64,000 nt of DNA from Methylobacter sp. (GCA_030679035.1 JAUXTH010000150.1:1-64000), one strand, 5' to 3'. Positions 34,054 to 43,004 are shown, counted from the first letter of the stretch. The notes: generated from the letters alone by a model not told the origin. Numbers and translations: made by a program.

Positions 34054-36435
34054 ATGCCAAATGGTATTAAAAACTCGAATCGATTAACCATCAAAATGCG
34101 TTTTATGGTTATTGTGGCTTCTTTAATTATCGGCTTTGCGTTATTCGGCTTTGCGACCTTTAAAGCGATGAATATGCTCAATGTTAACGGTCCAATTTAT
34201 CAACGTATTGTTCAGGGCAAGGATATTATTGCCGACGTGTTGCCGCCGCCTGAATATATTATCGAATCTTATCTGGTTGCGCTGCAATTGACCCAAGTCG
34301 GCGACCCTGATGAAATCAGTGCCTTAGTGACGCGTTTTCAGTCGCTAAAAACGGAATACGAGTCCCGTCATAGTTATTGGTTAGGGCAGTCTTTGGAATC
34401 GGAACTCCATGTTTCTTTGCTTGAGCGCTCCTACCGGGCGGCACAAACTTTTTATGATGAAGCCGGCCAGCGATTTCTGCCAAGCATTCAGGCGGGCGAC
34501 CGCGAAGGTTCTCAGGCCAGTCTGCTGCAAATGCGCCACGCTTATGAAGATCATCGACTCGCTATTGATGAGGTAGTCAAGTTTACAACAACTCGTAATG
34601 TAAAAGATGAGGCACAGGCGCTGACGACCATACACGGGTACAAAATCGTTTTGATCGGCATTTTTATATTCAGCGTTGCGGTGGCTGTCGTGCTGACTGC
34701 ACTGATCAGCCGCGGCATATTACGCTCGCTCAAAACTGTCCAACAGGTAGCAGGCGCCATTGCCGAGGGTGATCTGAACTCCAATATTGACACCCATCAA
34801 AGAGATGAGATTGGCGATCTTTTACGCTCCATGAAAGCCATGCAACAACAACTGCTGGAGCGCATCACGGCGGATCGCAAAGCGGCAGACGAAATTTTGC
34901 GCGTCAAGATTGCGTTGGATAACGTCAGTACCGGTGTAATGATTGCCGATAATGACCGCAACATCATTTACGCCAATAAATCGGTAATCAATATTCTCGG
35001 TAAGGCTGAAGCTGAAATTAGTCGGCAATTGTCAAAATTCTCTCTCAATGGCCTGGTCGGAACCAACATGGATGATTTTCACGAAGATCCCTCGCATCAG
35101 GCAAAAATGCTTAACTCCTTAGCCGGCAGCTATGAGGCCGCCATGCTGGTAGGCGGCCGCTCGATGGTAGTGCTCGCCAATCCGGTCATCAATGAACAGG
35201 GTCAACGACTGGGTACGGTGGCCGAATGGCATGACCGCACCGACGAGGTCATCGCGGAAAATGAAGTAGCCGCGATTGTCGGTGCCGCAGCGATGGGAGA
35301 TTTCAGCATGCGCTTCGACCTGGATGGCTAGGAAGGCTTTTTGCGTCATTTGGGCGAAGAAATTAATCGGCTTATGCACACCAGCGAAACCGGACTGAAA
35401 GAGGTGGTGCGCGTACTCGGAGCGTTGTCCCGTGGCGACTTAACAGAAGAAATTACCCATGATTATTACGGCACTTTCGGACAACTGAAAGATGACTCCA
35501 ATTCCACAGTAGAAAAACTTACAGCTATTATCAGCCAAATCAAGGATGCCACCGACAGCATTAACACGGCGTCTAAAGAAATTGCAGCAGGCAACAATGA
35601 CCTGTCGCACCGTACTGAACAACAAGCCGCCAGCCTGCAACAAACCGCCGCCAGCATGGATGAGCTGACCTCTACCGTGCAGCATAATGCCGCAAACGCC
35701 CAACAGGCAAACCGGCTAGCCGCTGATGCCTCGGACATCGCGGGCAAAGGCGTCGAAGTGGTCAACCAAGTTGTCATGACGATGAATGAAATCAATGAGT
35801 CTTCGCACAAAATCGGGGATATAATTTCGGTGATCGACGACATTGCTTTCCAGACCAACATTCTCGCCCTCAACGCAGCGGTAGAAGCCGCACGGGCAGG
35901 AGAGCAGGGCAGAGGCTTCGCCGTGGTGGCAGTGGAAGTGCGCAGTCTTGCGCAACGCGCCGCGACGGCTGCCGGAGAAATTAAAAACCTGATTAATGAT
36001 TCGGTCAATAAAGTCGTAGGGGGCAGTAAACTGGTTGCCCAGGCGGGTCAGACCATGGAAGAAATCGTCAGCTCCATCCATGGCGTTACAAACATAATGA
36101 GCGAAATCACCGCCGCCTCTTCTGAACAAAGTTCCGGCATCGAGCAGGTCAATCAAGCCATTACCCAAATGGACGATGTAACCCAACAAAATGCCGCCTT
36201 GGTAGAACAAGCCGCAACGGCAGCAGAATCACTGGAAGAGCAGGCGCAAAATCTGGTGGTCACGATGAGCAGTTTTAAGGTGGCCGGCAACCCGAGTAAC
36301 TCAGGCAGTTCTTTTTATGTGCCACCCGTTCGAAAGGAAATAGCACAAACCAAAACAACTGCCGTTAACGTTTTATCTATCCGCCAAAAATCACAGCTGC
36401 AAGCTGCTGGTATTGATGATTGGGAAGAGTTTTAA
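34054..36435 (+). pseudogene. Methyl-accepting chemotaxis protein gene with in-frame amber codon
   Basis: Two ORF-track entries (34054-35331 and 35341-36435) are one gene in one frame, interrupted only by TAG at 35329-35331 (LDG[14 protein letters not shown]). Before it: membrane helix (~13-33), periplasmic four-helix-type sensor, second helix (~190-210), HAMP and a PAS-like domain (IALDNVSTGVMIADNDRNIIYANK). After it: HAMP-like repeat and the full signalling tip ([32 protein letters not shown]). The usual Gly after AVVA is Val. The C-terminal DDWEEF resembles a CheR-tethering pentapeptide. The protein would be ~793 aa with readthrough; otherwise a receptor without signalling domain is made. 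Confidence 0.85.
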
Positions 36436-36507
36436 TCCTCCTGTATTAACGAATAAAAGCGGTAAAATTAAATTTTATTTTGCCGCTTAATTACCCCTTA
36501 TAGAGCC

Positions 36508-36897
36508 ATGGACATCACCATCACTACACCAGCCCTGTTATTCCCAGCCATTTCTGTTCTGTTCTTGGCCTATTCCAATCGTTTCCTGGCGATTGCCAGC
36601 CGGATTAGGGAACAGCATAACCTGTTAAACAAAACCCAAAGTCTGGTAGCTAAAAAACAGATCGACAGCTTGAGGCTGCGCATCCGCTTTATTGTGGCGA
36701 TGCAGGTGCTGGCGGTCGTTGGGATTATCTGTTGCATACTCGCTATGGGGCTGATTTTTTACGGACTGCAAAATTACGGCAACATTACTTTTGGCTTCAG
36801 TATGATCTTTATCGTTTTATCGTTGCTGGCCTCGGTCAGTGAGTTATTGCTTTCAACCAAAGCGCTCAATATCGAGCTTGAAGACATGGAAGGATAG
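36508..36897 (+). CDS. DUF2721 family membrane protein
   Basis: A 129 aa protein with three predicted membrane helices (residues ~7-27, ~63-90, ~95-118) and the conserved N-terminal part TTPALLFPAISVLFLAYSNRFLAIASRIRE, as in DUF2721 proteins. Function unknown. It follows the chemoreceptor gene by 72 bp and may be read from the same transcript. Confidence 0.8.
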   Translation: MDITITTPALLFPAISVLFLAYSNRFLAIASRIREQHNLLNKTQSLVAKKQIDSLRLRIRFIVAMQVLAVVGIICCILAMGLIFYGLQNYGNITFGFSMIFIVLSLLASVSELLLSTKALNIELEDMEG

Positions 36898-36926
36898 CCA
36901 AGCCTTTTGGGGTAATCAAATTGTCA

Positions 36927-37844
36927 CTAAAACAGGAACGTAACCACCGCTTTTAAATGCCCTGCATCTATGACAGGCATCGCAAGCATGGAATTCAAGC
37001 TCCCTTCCACCAAGGCAATTTTTGAATTATTTCTGATAACAGGAACTCCGGTCAGCCATACCCTGCCCAATAGTCCTTCGCCTTTGCGGACTGAAACGGT
37101 TTCAAAGATTTCCGCCAGTTCATCATTTTGTTTGCTGTATCCCGCCTGACACACCAACCGCTGACCGCTTTCATCCGGCACCCATATCTGTAACCGTTTG
37201 GCAATCGGCGTCGCTTTAGCCGACAGAAATGTCATGATATAAACTTGATTGGCAACAACCGAAACGGGAATGCCCAGCGCCGTAGTTATTCCTGCTTTTC
37301 TGGCATCCGCACTTCTGATGAACGCAGATGATGAACCCAGGTCTTCGATAAGCACAGGCATGGCTGTTTCCCATACCTGTCCGGGTAAACCGGCACCTTT
37401 GGTGAATGTTATGTTTCTGGACATGTCTTCAAAATCATCCAGCGTACCGTAATATCCGTCAATAACAGTCAACTCAGCGTGATTCTCCAAACGGTTACTC
37501 CACACTTCTATCGCACCTGCATGGTGCTGATCGTCTCCGCACAAAAAAACCACCACGGCCATTAAAAATTCGCCTGAAAAAACAGGTATGGCAATGCCGC
37601 AGGTCAAACCAGCCTTTTTGGCCGATTTTGTCCTTTTAAAATAAGAATGATCGAATTCAGTTAATACCACAGGATGACCGGCGGCCCATGCTTTGCCGGG
37701 TAAACCTTCGTCATAAGCGAAGGATTCCTTTTCACTGGCGCCCCGAAACTCATTCAAGTCGCCATACAATCCAGCGCTAAATTCCAAGCGGGTACGATCT
37801 TTTGTCGGTATCCAGATTTCCGTTACTTTAATAAACGTTTTCAT
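36927..37844 (-). CDS. Triple GAF-like repeat protein
   Basis: A 305 aa cytoplasmic protein made almost only of three tandem GAF-like units of ~95 aa. Each starts with a related E(I/V)W or QIWVP strand and contains a (G)LPG(K/Q)xW or GLLGRVW turn, then a small-residue strand ending in a core such as LGIPV. No kinase, GGDEF or DNA-binding output domain is attached, so it may sense a small ligand and act by protein contact. It is convergent with the DUF2721 gene and divergent from nrtA, whose regulatory region lies just upstream. Nitrate-sensor function is only a guess. Confidence 0.7.
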   Translation of the reverse strand: MKTFIKVTEIWIPTKDRTRLEFSAGLYGDLNEFRGASEKESFAYDEGLPGKAWAAGHPVVLTEFDHSYFKRTKSAKKAGLTCGIAIPVFSGEFLMAVVVFLCGDDQHHAGAIEVWSNRLENHAELTVIDGYYGTLDDFEDMSRNITFTKGAGLPGQVWETAMPVLIEDLGSSSAFIRSADARKAGITTALGIPVSVVANQVYIMTFLSAKATPIAKRLQIWVPDESGQRLVCQAGYSKQNDELAEIFETVSVRKGEGLLGRVWLTGVPVIRNNSKIALVEGSLNSMLAMPVIDAGHLKAVVTFLF

Positions 37845-38109
37845 ATCAAGTCGTTTTCTTTAATAGCCGAAAAATAGTTGGTTGATGGTCTTCGTATTCC
37901 TCAATAGCATTGAGATGATCCATTTTAGACATATCTAAGAAACCTGATAATTAATAATAACTATCCAAGCCGTAGCAGGTTTTATGCCGGATTGTAGAAA
38001 TGGCACAGACGTATACCGCTGGAGCTTGACCCCTTTCATATTCACGCCACTTGTCTACATGTCAAAAATCATCGCTTTAGGTTCAGCCATCGCTACCTTG
38101 CGCATCAAG

Positions 38110-38157
38110 AGGACTCAATTGGTGCAACACGCAGGAAAATTGCACAGATTCGATGCG
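38110..38157 (+). promoter_or_regulatory. Two NtrC-like dyads upstream of nrtA
   Basis: AGGACTCAATTGGTGCA (38110-38126) and TGCACAGATTCGATGCG (38141-38157). The latter aligns with the NtrC 17-mer. They lie 98-145 bp upstream of the sigma-54 promoter. Confidence 0.6.
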
Positions 38158-38254
38158 CTGTTTTCAGGAACAAACCATCTCAGTCACACAAGACAAAAAC
38201 TATAACTAACTGTATTTATTATATAAGTCACATAAATAATCCATGTGATATTTT

Positions 38255-38270
38255 TGGCACAACGATTGCT
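38255..38270 (+). promoter_or_regulatory. Sigma-54 promoter of nrtABCD
   Basis: TGGCAC-AACGA-TTGCT is a full consensus -24/-12 promoter, ~158 bp before the nrtA start. The transcript would begin near 38281 and therefore contains the two ANTAR-type hairpins and the terminator. Confidence 0.85.
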
Positions 38271-38285
38271 CTAAACAATACAGAG

Positions 38286-38332
38286 GCTCCAACGATGGAG
38301 CGCTAAAAAAATAGGGGTTCAACGGCGAACCC
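38286..38332 (+). promoter_or_regulatory. Dual-hairpin ANTAR RNA motif in the nrtA leader
   Basis: Hairpin 1: GCTCC, hexaloop AACGAT, GGAGC. Hairpin 2: GGGTTC, hexaloop AACGGC, GAACCC. Both loops have A1 and G4, and the hairpins are separated by a 13-nt A-rich linker. This is the known target form of NasR/NasT-type antiterminators. It starts only a few bases after the predicted transcription start and is followed by an intrinsic terminator. Confidence 0.8.
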
Positions 38333-38343
38333 AAACAGACAAA

Positions 38344-38397
38344 GGCGTCTACCCGGCTGAATACTCCATGTATTCCGTAAGGTGACGCTTTTTTTTT
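38344..38397 (+). terminator. Leader terminator (attenuator) of nrtA
   Basis: GGCGTC-T-ACC pairs with GGT-GACGC, with an inner GAATAC/GTATTC hairpin, and is followed by nine T residues. It lies between the ANTAR hairpins and the nrtA start, so transcription would stop here unless the ANTAR protein acts. Confidence 0.8.
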
Positions 38398-38427
38398 GCT
38401 GATTTTTTCAAACCTGCTGAGGTCAAT

Positions 38428-39828
38428 ATGAAACAAACCGGACGATTTACCATTAAAAAACGGGTTGCGGCGCTCATTGCTGTGGCTGTGGTATCAACTT
38501 TATCTTTTGCCTCCAGTGCCTACGCAGCTGAAAAACTGGAAAAAGACAGCCTCAAGCTCGGTTTCATCAAACTGACCGATATGGCGCCTTTGGCGGTTGC
38601 TTTGGAAAAAGGCTATTTCGAAGACGAAGGTCTTTCCGTGCAGCTGGAAGCGCAAGCCAACTGGAAGGTCTTGTTGGATCGCGTCGTTAGCGGCGAACTG
38701 GACGGCGCGCACATGCTGGCAACCCTGCCTTTTGGTGCGGCCATCGGCTACGGCACCAAGGCCGATATTATCAGCGCCTTTACCTTAACCTTAAACGGCG
38801 ATGCGATTACCGTATCCAACGATGTCTGGAAGCAGATGAAGCCGCAGATTCCTATGAAAGACGGCAAGCCGGTGCATCCGATCAAAGCCGATACCTTAAA
38901 ACCGGTGCTGGAAAAATACAAAGCCGCGGGCAAACCGTTCAACATGGCGATGACCTTCCCGGTCGGCACCCACAACATGAAACTGCGTTACTGGCTGGCG
39001 GCCGGAGGCATCAAGCCCGGATTCTACGCGCCGCCTGAAGACACTTCCGGCCAAATCGACGCCGAAGCGATGCTGTCGGTCACGCCGCCCCCGCAAATGC
39101 CTGCAACGATGGACTCGGGCACGATCGTCGGCTACTGCGTCGGCGAACCGTGGAATCAGCAGGCGGTATTCAAAGGCATCGGCGTGCCGGTCATCAGCGA
39201 TTACGAGCTGATGAAAAACAGCGCTGAAAAAATCTTCGGCGTGAACAAGGAGTGGGCCGACAAGAATCCCAATACCCACAAGGCGGTCATCAAGGCGTTG
39301 ATTCGCGCCTCGATGTGGCTGGATGCGGAAAATAACAAGAACCGCAACGAAGGCGTGGAAATGCTGTCGCAAAAACAATATGTCGGTGCCGATTACGAGG
39401 TGCTCGCCAACAGCATGAACGGCACGTTCGAATATGAAAAAGGCGACAAGCGCGATCTGCCCGATTTCAACGTGTTTTTCCGCCATAACGGTTCTTACCC
39501 TTATTACAGCGATGCGGTCTGGAGCCTGACCCAAATGCGCCGCTGGGGGCAAATCAACGAATACAAACCTGATTCTTGGTACCTGGAAACCGCTAAAAAA
39601 GTGTATCGGCCCGATATTTACATGGCGGCGGCCAAGACATTGATTGCCGAAGGCAAGGCGAAAGCCGGCGATTTTCCGGCCGACAATGAAACCGGCATCA
39701 AGCCGCCCAGCGCTGACTTTATTGACGGTGTCAGTTTCGACGCCACCAAGCCCAATGATTATCTGAGTAAGTTTGCTATCGGCCTTAAGGGCAAGCAAAA
39801 AGTGGTCGGCGGGAAGGTGGTCGAATAA
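38428..39828 (+). CDS. nrtA: Nitrate ABC transporter substrate-binding protein
   Basis: A 466 aa protein of the NrtA/CmpA family. A signal peptide (about residues 1-33, ending AYA-AEK) directs it to the periplasm. The mature chain shows [54 protein letters not shown] and [15 protein letters not shown], which form the nitrate pocket in this family. It delivers nitrate (or nitrite) to the NrtB/NrtCD membrane complex. It is first in the operon and controlled by sigma-54 and the attenuator leader. A related sensor, NasS, would lack a signal peptide, so this is the transporter component. Confidence 0.93.
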   Translation: MKQTGRFTIKKRVAALIAVAVVSTLSFASSAYAAEKLEKDSLKLGFIKLTDMAPLAVALEKGYFEDEGLSVQLEAQANWKVLLDRVVSGELDGAHMLATLPFGAAIGYGTKADIISAFTLTLNGDAITVSNDVWKQMKPQIPMKDGKPVHPIKADTLKPVLEKYKAAGKPFNMAMTFPVGTHNMKLRYWLAAGGIKPGFYAPPEDTSGQIDAEAMLSVTPPPQMPATMDSGTIVGYCVGEPWNQQAVFKGIGVPVISDYELMKNSAEKIFGVNKEWADKNPNTHKAVIKALIRASMWLDAENNKNRNEGVEMLSQKQYVGADYEVLANSMNGTFEYEKGDKRDLPDFNVFFRHNGSYPYYSDAVWSLTQMRRWGQINEYKPDSWYLETAKKVYRPDIYMAAAKTLIAEGKAKAGDFPADNETGIKPPSADFIDGVSFDATKPNDYLSKFAIGLKGKQKVVGGKVVE

Positions 39829-39830
39829 TT

Positions 39831-39901
39831 GTAGGGGCAATCCCTTGTGGTTGCCCCCTATACACCACGAATTTTGGGCAACCACAAGGGATTGCCCCTA
39901 C
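39831..39901. repeat. 71-bp palindromic repeat, copy 1
   Basis: GTAGGGGCAATCCCTTGTGG then TTGCCCC, ~17 bp spacer (ATACACCACGAATTTT), and the inverted arm ending ATTGCCCCTAC. Nearly identical to copy 2 (41040-41109). Together they flank nrtB. It begins 2 bp after the nrtA stop. Confidence 0.85.
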
Positions 39902-39956
39902 GCGTGGGAACAATTGAATTAAACGTGTGAGTGCCTAGAAACAATGGACGTTGATT

Positions 39957-39980
39957 TGGTGCAAGGATGCACCTTTTTTT
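39957..39980 (+). terminator. Possible intra-operon terminator before nrtB
   Basis: GGTGCA, tetraloop AGGA, TGCACC, then seven T residues, ending 26 bp before the nrtB ATG. The 6-bp stem is short, so termination would be partial. It may lower permease expression relative to the binding protein. Confidence 0.55.
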
Positions 39981-40006
39981 ACCAACTGCTTTTAGAGGTA
40001 CCGACC

Positions 40007-41023
40007 ATGCATAACCGACTGATAAAATTTTTAAACATAACCGGCTTCACCTGGTTTGTTCCGCTGGTAAAAATAGCCGCCGGAGAAAATCCCTCGCTGC
40101 AAATCCGCCAACTTTGGCTGGTCATGGGCGTGCCGATACTCGCTTTTATGGTCTTCCTGGGGCTTTGGAGCTTTTCGGCATCCAAGGTCAACACCAGCCT
40201 GGGCGCAATTCCCGGCCCGGTCGCGGTGTGGCATGAAGCCGCCGGATTACTGGACGATCATTTCGCCGAACGAACCAAAGAAGCCGAGTATTACCAACGC
40301 CAGCAGGCCCGCAACGAGCAAAAACTTGCTGAAGATCCGGCCGCTGAAATCAAAGTCCGCCCTTATAACGGCCAAGCCACTTATCTGGACAAGATTTTCA
40401 CCAGTCTTTACACGGTGTTTGCAGGCTTTGTTATAGCCACCCTGATCGCCGTGCCGCTGGGCCTATTCTGCGGCATGAGTCCGGTTTTCAACACCGCAAT
40501 CAACCCACTGGTGCAGATTTTCAAACCGGTATCGCCATTGGCCTGGCTGCCTATCGTTACGTTGGTGGTCAGCGCGATGTACGCGGGCGGCAGTGATTCC
40601 TGGTTTGAAAAATCGTTCCTGACCTCCGCGATTACCGTCACGCTGTGCTCGCTTTGGCCGACCTTGATCAATACCGCAGTCGGCGTGTCATCGATAGACA
40701 AAGACCTGATCAATGTCGGCAAAGTGCTGCGCCTTGGCTGGAGTACCCAAATCAAGAAAATCATTTTGCCGTCCGCGCTGCCTTATATTTTCACCGGCAT
40801 GCGCTTGTCGCTCGGCGTGGGCTGGATGGTGCTGATCGCTGCGGAAATGCTGGCGCAAAATCCGGGGCTGGGCAAGTTCGTTTGGGATGAATTCCAGAAC
40901 GGCAGTTCCAACTCCTTAGGAAGAATCATGGTCGCGGTCTTTACCATCGGACTGATCGGCTTTGCGTTGGACCGCATCATGCAGTCCTTTCAAAACCTGT
41001 TCTCTTTCGGTAGAGCGCTTTAA
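40007..41023 (+). CDS. nrtB: Nitrate ABC transporter permease
   Basis: A 338 aa inner-membrane permease of the NrtB/SsuC type. A long N-terminal region with one membrane helix (residues ~35-52) and a charged linker precedes the five to six helices of the BPD_transp_1 domain (about 120-330). The EAA-loop region is seen in AEMLAQNPGLGKFVWDEFQNGSSN. The ATG at 40007 is chosen over the ORF-track start because it is preceded by GAGG and gives the MHNRLIKFL start. It sits between two palindromic repeats within the nrt operon. Confidence 0.9.
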   Translation: MHNRLIKFLNITGFTWFVPLVKIAAGENPSLQIRQLWLVMGVPILAFMVFLGLWSFSASKVNTSLGAIPGPVAVWHEAAGLLDDHFAERTKEAEYYQRQQARNEQKLAEDPAAEIKVRPYNGQATYLDKIFTSLYTVFAGFVIATLIAVPLGLFCGMSPVFNTAINPLVQIFKPVSPLAWLPIVTLVVSAMYAGGSDSWFEKSFLTSAITVTLCSLWPTLINTAVGVSSIDKDLINVGKVLRLGWSTQIKKIILPSALPYIFTGMRLSLGVGWMVLIAAEMLAQNPGLGKFVWDEFQNGSSNSLGRIMVAVFTIGLIGFALDRIMQSFQNLFSFGRAL

Positions 41024-41039
41024 TTATTTATTCACGCCC

Positions 41040-41109
41040 GTAGGGGCAATCCCTTGTGGTTGCCCTGATACACCACGAATTTTGGGCAACCACAAGGGAT
41101 TGCCCCTAC
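41040..41109. repeat. 70-bp palindromic repeat, copy 2
   Basis: GTAGGGGCAATCCCTTGTGG then TTGCCC, spacer with ATACACCACGAATTTT, and inverted arm. Same orientation and sequence as copy 1 apart from a few bases, in the nrtB-nrtCD spacer. Confidence 0.85.
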
Positions 41110-41138
41110 CGAATAATTATGTTTAACCAGGAGCCGAG

Positions 41139-43004
41139 ATGTCCGTCGTGAACCTTAACATTGTGAACCCTTCGACAAGCTCAGGACAGGTCAAGCGCCC
41201 CCTGAACGTGCCGCCTGCGCCATCGAATGACGCCCATCAACCCTTATTGGAATTAAAGGCTGTATGCAAAAGCTATGGCGCGACATCCATCCTCCACAAC
41301 ATCAACCTGAGCATTAAAGAAGGCGAATTTGTTGCCATTGTCGGTTTTTCCGGCAGCGGCAAAACCACGTTGATTTCAACCATTGCCGGGTTGATTCAGG
41401 CCGACAGCGGCGAGGTGCTGAAACAAGGGCAGCCGATTACCGATCCGGGGCCGGATCGCGGTGTGGTATTCCAGAACTATTCTTTGATGCCGTGGCTGAC
41501 GGTGTTTGAAAATGTCGCGCTGGCGGTAGACCAGATTTTTAAGCATTGGCCTGCCGAGCAACGTCGCGCGCATACCGAAAAATACGTCAGGATGGTTAAC
41601 CTCGGCGCGGCGATGGACAAAAAGCCCGCCGAACTGTCCGGCGGCATGCGGCAACGGGTCAATGTCGCCCGCGCCTTGGCCGCCAGCCCCGATATTTTGC
41701 TGCTCGACGAACCGCTCAGCGCGCTGGATGCGTTGACGCGCGGCAACTTGCAGGATGAGATCTTGCAAATCTGGGCGCAGGAGAAAAAAACCGTCATCCT
41801 GATCACCAACGATGTCGATGAGGCCATCTACATGGCGGATCGGGTTATCCCGCTTAATCCCGGTCCCGATGCGACTTTCGGCCCTGATTTTTATATCAAT
41901 ATCGAGCGTCCCAGAGACCGAACCGCATTAAACCATAATGCCGAGTTTAAACGGTTACGGGCCGAAATAACCCGTTATTTAATGGACATCGGCATTGAAA
42001 AAAACTTGGGTTCGACTGTTGATCAAATCGTCCTGCCCGATGTTAAACCCAATACCAGCAGCGACTGGAATCGCAACCAGCCGACCTTCGCCGCGCCTGC
42101 TCCCGGCAGGCTTGCGGCATACACACCATCCCTGGCGATCGCCGCGTCCGTTCCCGACGGACCTGCGGCATACACGCCATCCCTGGCGATAAAACCGGCA
42201 CCGGACGATTTGGAGCGCCCCCGTTACCTGGAGTTTTCGCAGCTGTCCAAAATCTACCCGACACCCGACGGCAACAGCTCGGTCAAGGTCGTGGACGGCT
42301 TCGACCTGAAAATGAAAAAAGGCGAATTCATCTCGATCATCGGCCATTCCGGCTGCGGCAAATCCACTGTGTTATCGATGACCGCAGGATTAAACAGCGT
42401 TTCTGAAGGCGTTATTATTTTGGATAACAAGGAAATTGACGGAGCGGGACCCGATCGCGGCGTGGTGTTTCAGGCGCCCAGTCTGTTTCCCTGGCTGACC
42501 GCATTTGAAAACGTGATGTTGGGCGTTGATAAGGTCTATCCGCATGCCGCCAAATCGGAACGCGACGACATCGTCGAATATTACCTGACCCGCGTCGGCT
42601 TGGGTGATTCGCTACGCAAAAAAGCCGGTGACATGTCCAACGGCATGCGGCAAAGGGTCGGCATCGCCCGCGCCTTTGCCTTATCGCCCAAACTGCTGTT
42701 GCTGGATGAACCTTTCGGCATGTTGGATTCTTTGACCCGTTGGGAATTGCAGGAAGTGTTGATGGAAGTCTGGGAAAGAACTCATGTGACGGCGATTGTG
42801 GTCACCCATGATGTCGATGAGGCGATCTTGCTGGCGGATAGGGTAGTGATGATGACCAACGGCCCACACGCCAAAATCGGCAAAATCGAAACCATCGATT
42901 TGCCCAGGCCGCGCAGCCGCAAAGCCCTGCTGGAGCATCCCGATTACTACAAATATCGGGAGAGCATCTTGAGCTTTCTGACCGAGTGCGACCATACCCA
43001 TTAA
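41139..43004 (+). CDS. Nitrate ABC transporter, fused double ATP-binding protein
   Basis: A 621 aa protein with two complete ABC ATPase domains. First (about 36-290): Walker [10 protein letters not shown], signature [15 protein letters not shown], Walker [13 protein letters not shown]. Second (about 365-605): Walker [10 protein letters not shown], signature [15 protein letters not shown], Walker [13 protein letters not shown]. It thus combines NrtC-like and NrtD-like ATPases and would serve as the whole motor. The N-terminus ([12 protein letters not shown]) is encoded by the dispersed CTTCGACAAGCTCAGGACAGG repeat. The inter-domain linker carries a duplicated AAYTPSLAI segment. An AGGAG RBS precedes the ATG. 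No NrtA-like domain is attached, unlike cyanobacterial NrtC. Confidence 0.92.
   Translation: MSVVNLNIVNPSTSSGQVKRPLNVPPAPSNDAHQPLLELKAVCKSYGATSILHNINLSIKEGEFVAIVGFSGSGKTTLISTIAGLIQADSGEVLKQGQPITDPGPDRGVVFQNYSLMPWLTVFENVALAVDQIFKHWPAEQRRAHTEKYVRMVNLGAAMDKKPAELSGGMRQRVNVARALAASPDILLLDEPLSALDALTRGNLQDEILQIWAQEKKTVILITNDVDEAIYMADRVIPLNPGPDATFGPDFYINIERPRDRTALNHNAEFKRLRAEITRYLMDIGIEKNLGSTVDQIVLPDVKPNTSSDWNRNQPTFAAPAPGRLAAYTPSLAIAASVPDGPAAYTPSLAIKPAPDDLERPRYLEFSQLSKIYPTPDGNSSVKVVDGFDLKMKKGEFISIIGHSGCGKSTVLSMTAGLNSVSEGVIILDNKEIDGAGPDRGVVFQAPSLFPWLTAFENVMLGVDKVYPHAAKSERDDIVEYYLTRVGLGDSLRKKAGDMSNGMRQRVGIARAFALSPKLLLLDEPFGMLDSLTRWELQEVLMEVWERTHVTAIVVTHDVDEAILLADRVVMMTNGPHAKIGKIETIDLPRPRSRKALLEHPDYYKYRESILSFLTECDHTH
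41168..41191. repeat. Dispersed repeat inside the ATPase gene
   Basis: CCCTTCGACAAGCTCAGGAC then AGG, the same unit as at 18304-18326. It codes for PSTSSGQ near the N-terminus, before the first ATPase domain. Confidence 0.8.
42105..42190. repeat. Direct repeats in the ABC linker
   Basis: Two copies of TGCGGCATACAC(A/G)CCATCC followed by CTGGCGAT, ~51 bp apart, encode AAYTPSLAI twice between the two ATPase domains. The unit resembles an intergenic palindromic repeat now used as coding linker. Confidence 0.7.

Noticed and set aside
35341-36435. Separate soluble chemoreceptor gene downstream of a truncated sensor
   Set aside because: It is in the same frame as the upstream ORF and joined by a single stop codon, and its N-terminal residues continue the receptor domain; one interrupted gene is simpler.
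38896-39885. 329 aa minus-strand ORF opposite nrtA
   Set aside because: Shadow of the high-GC third positions of nrtA; no recognisable domain or RBS.
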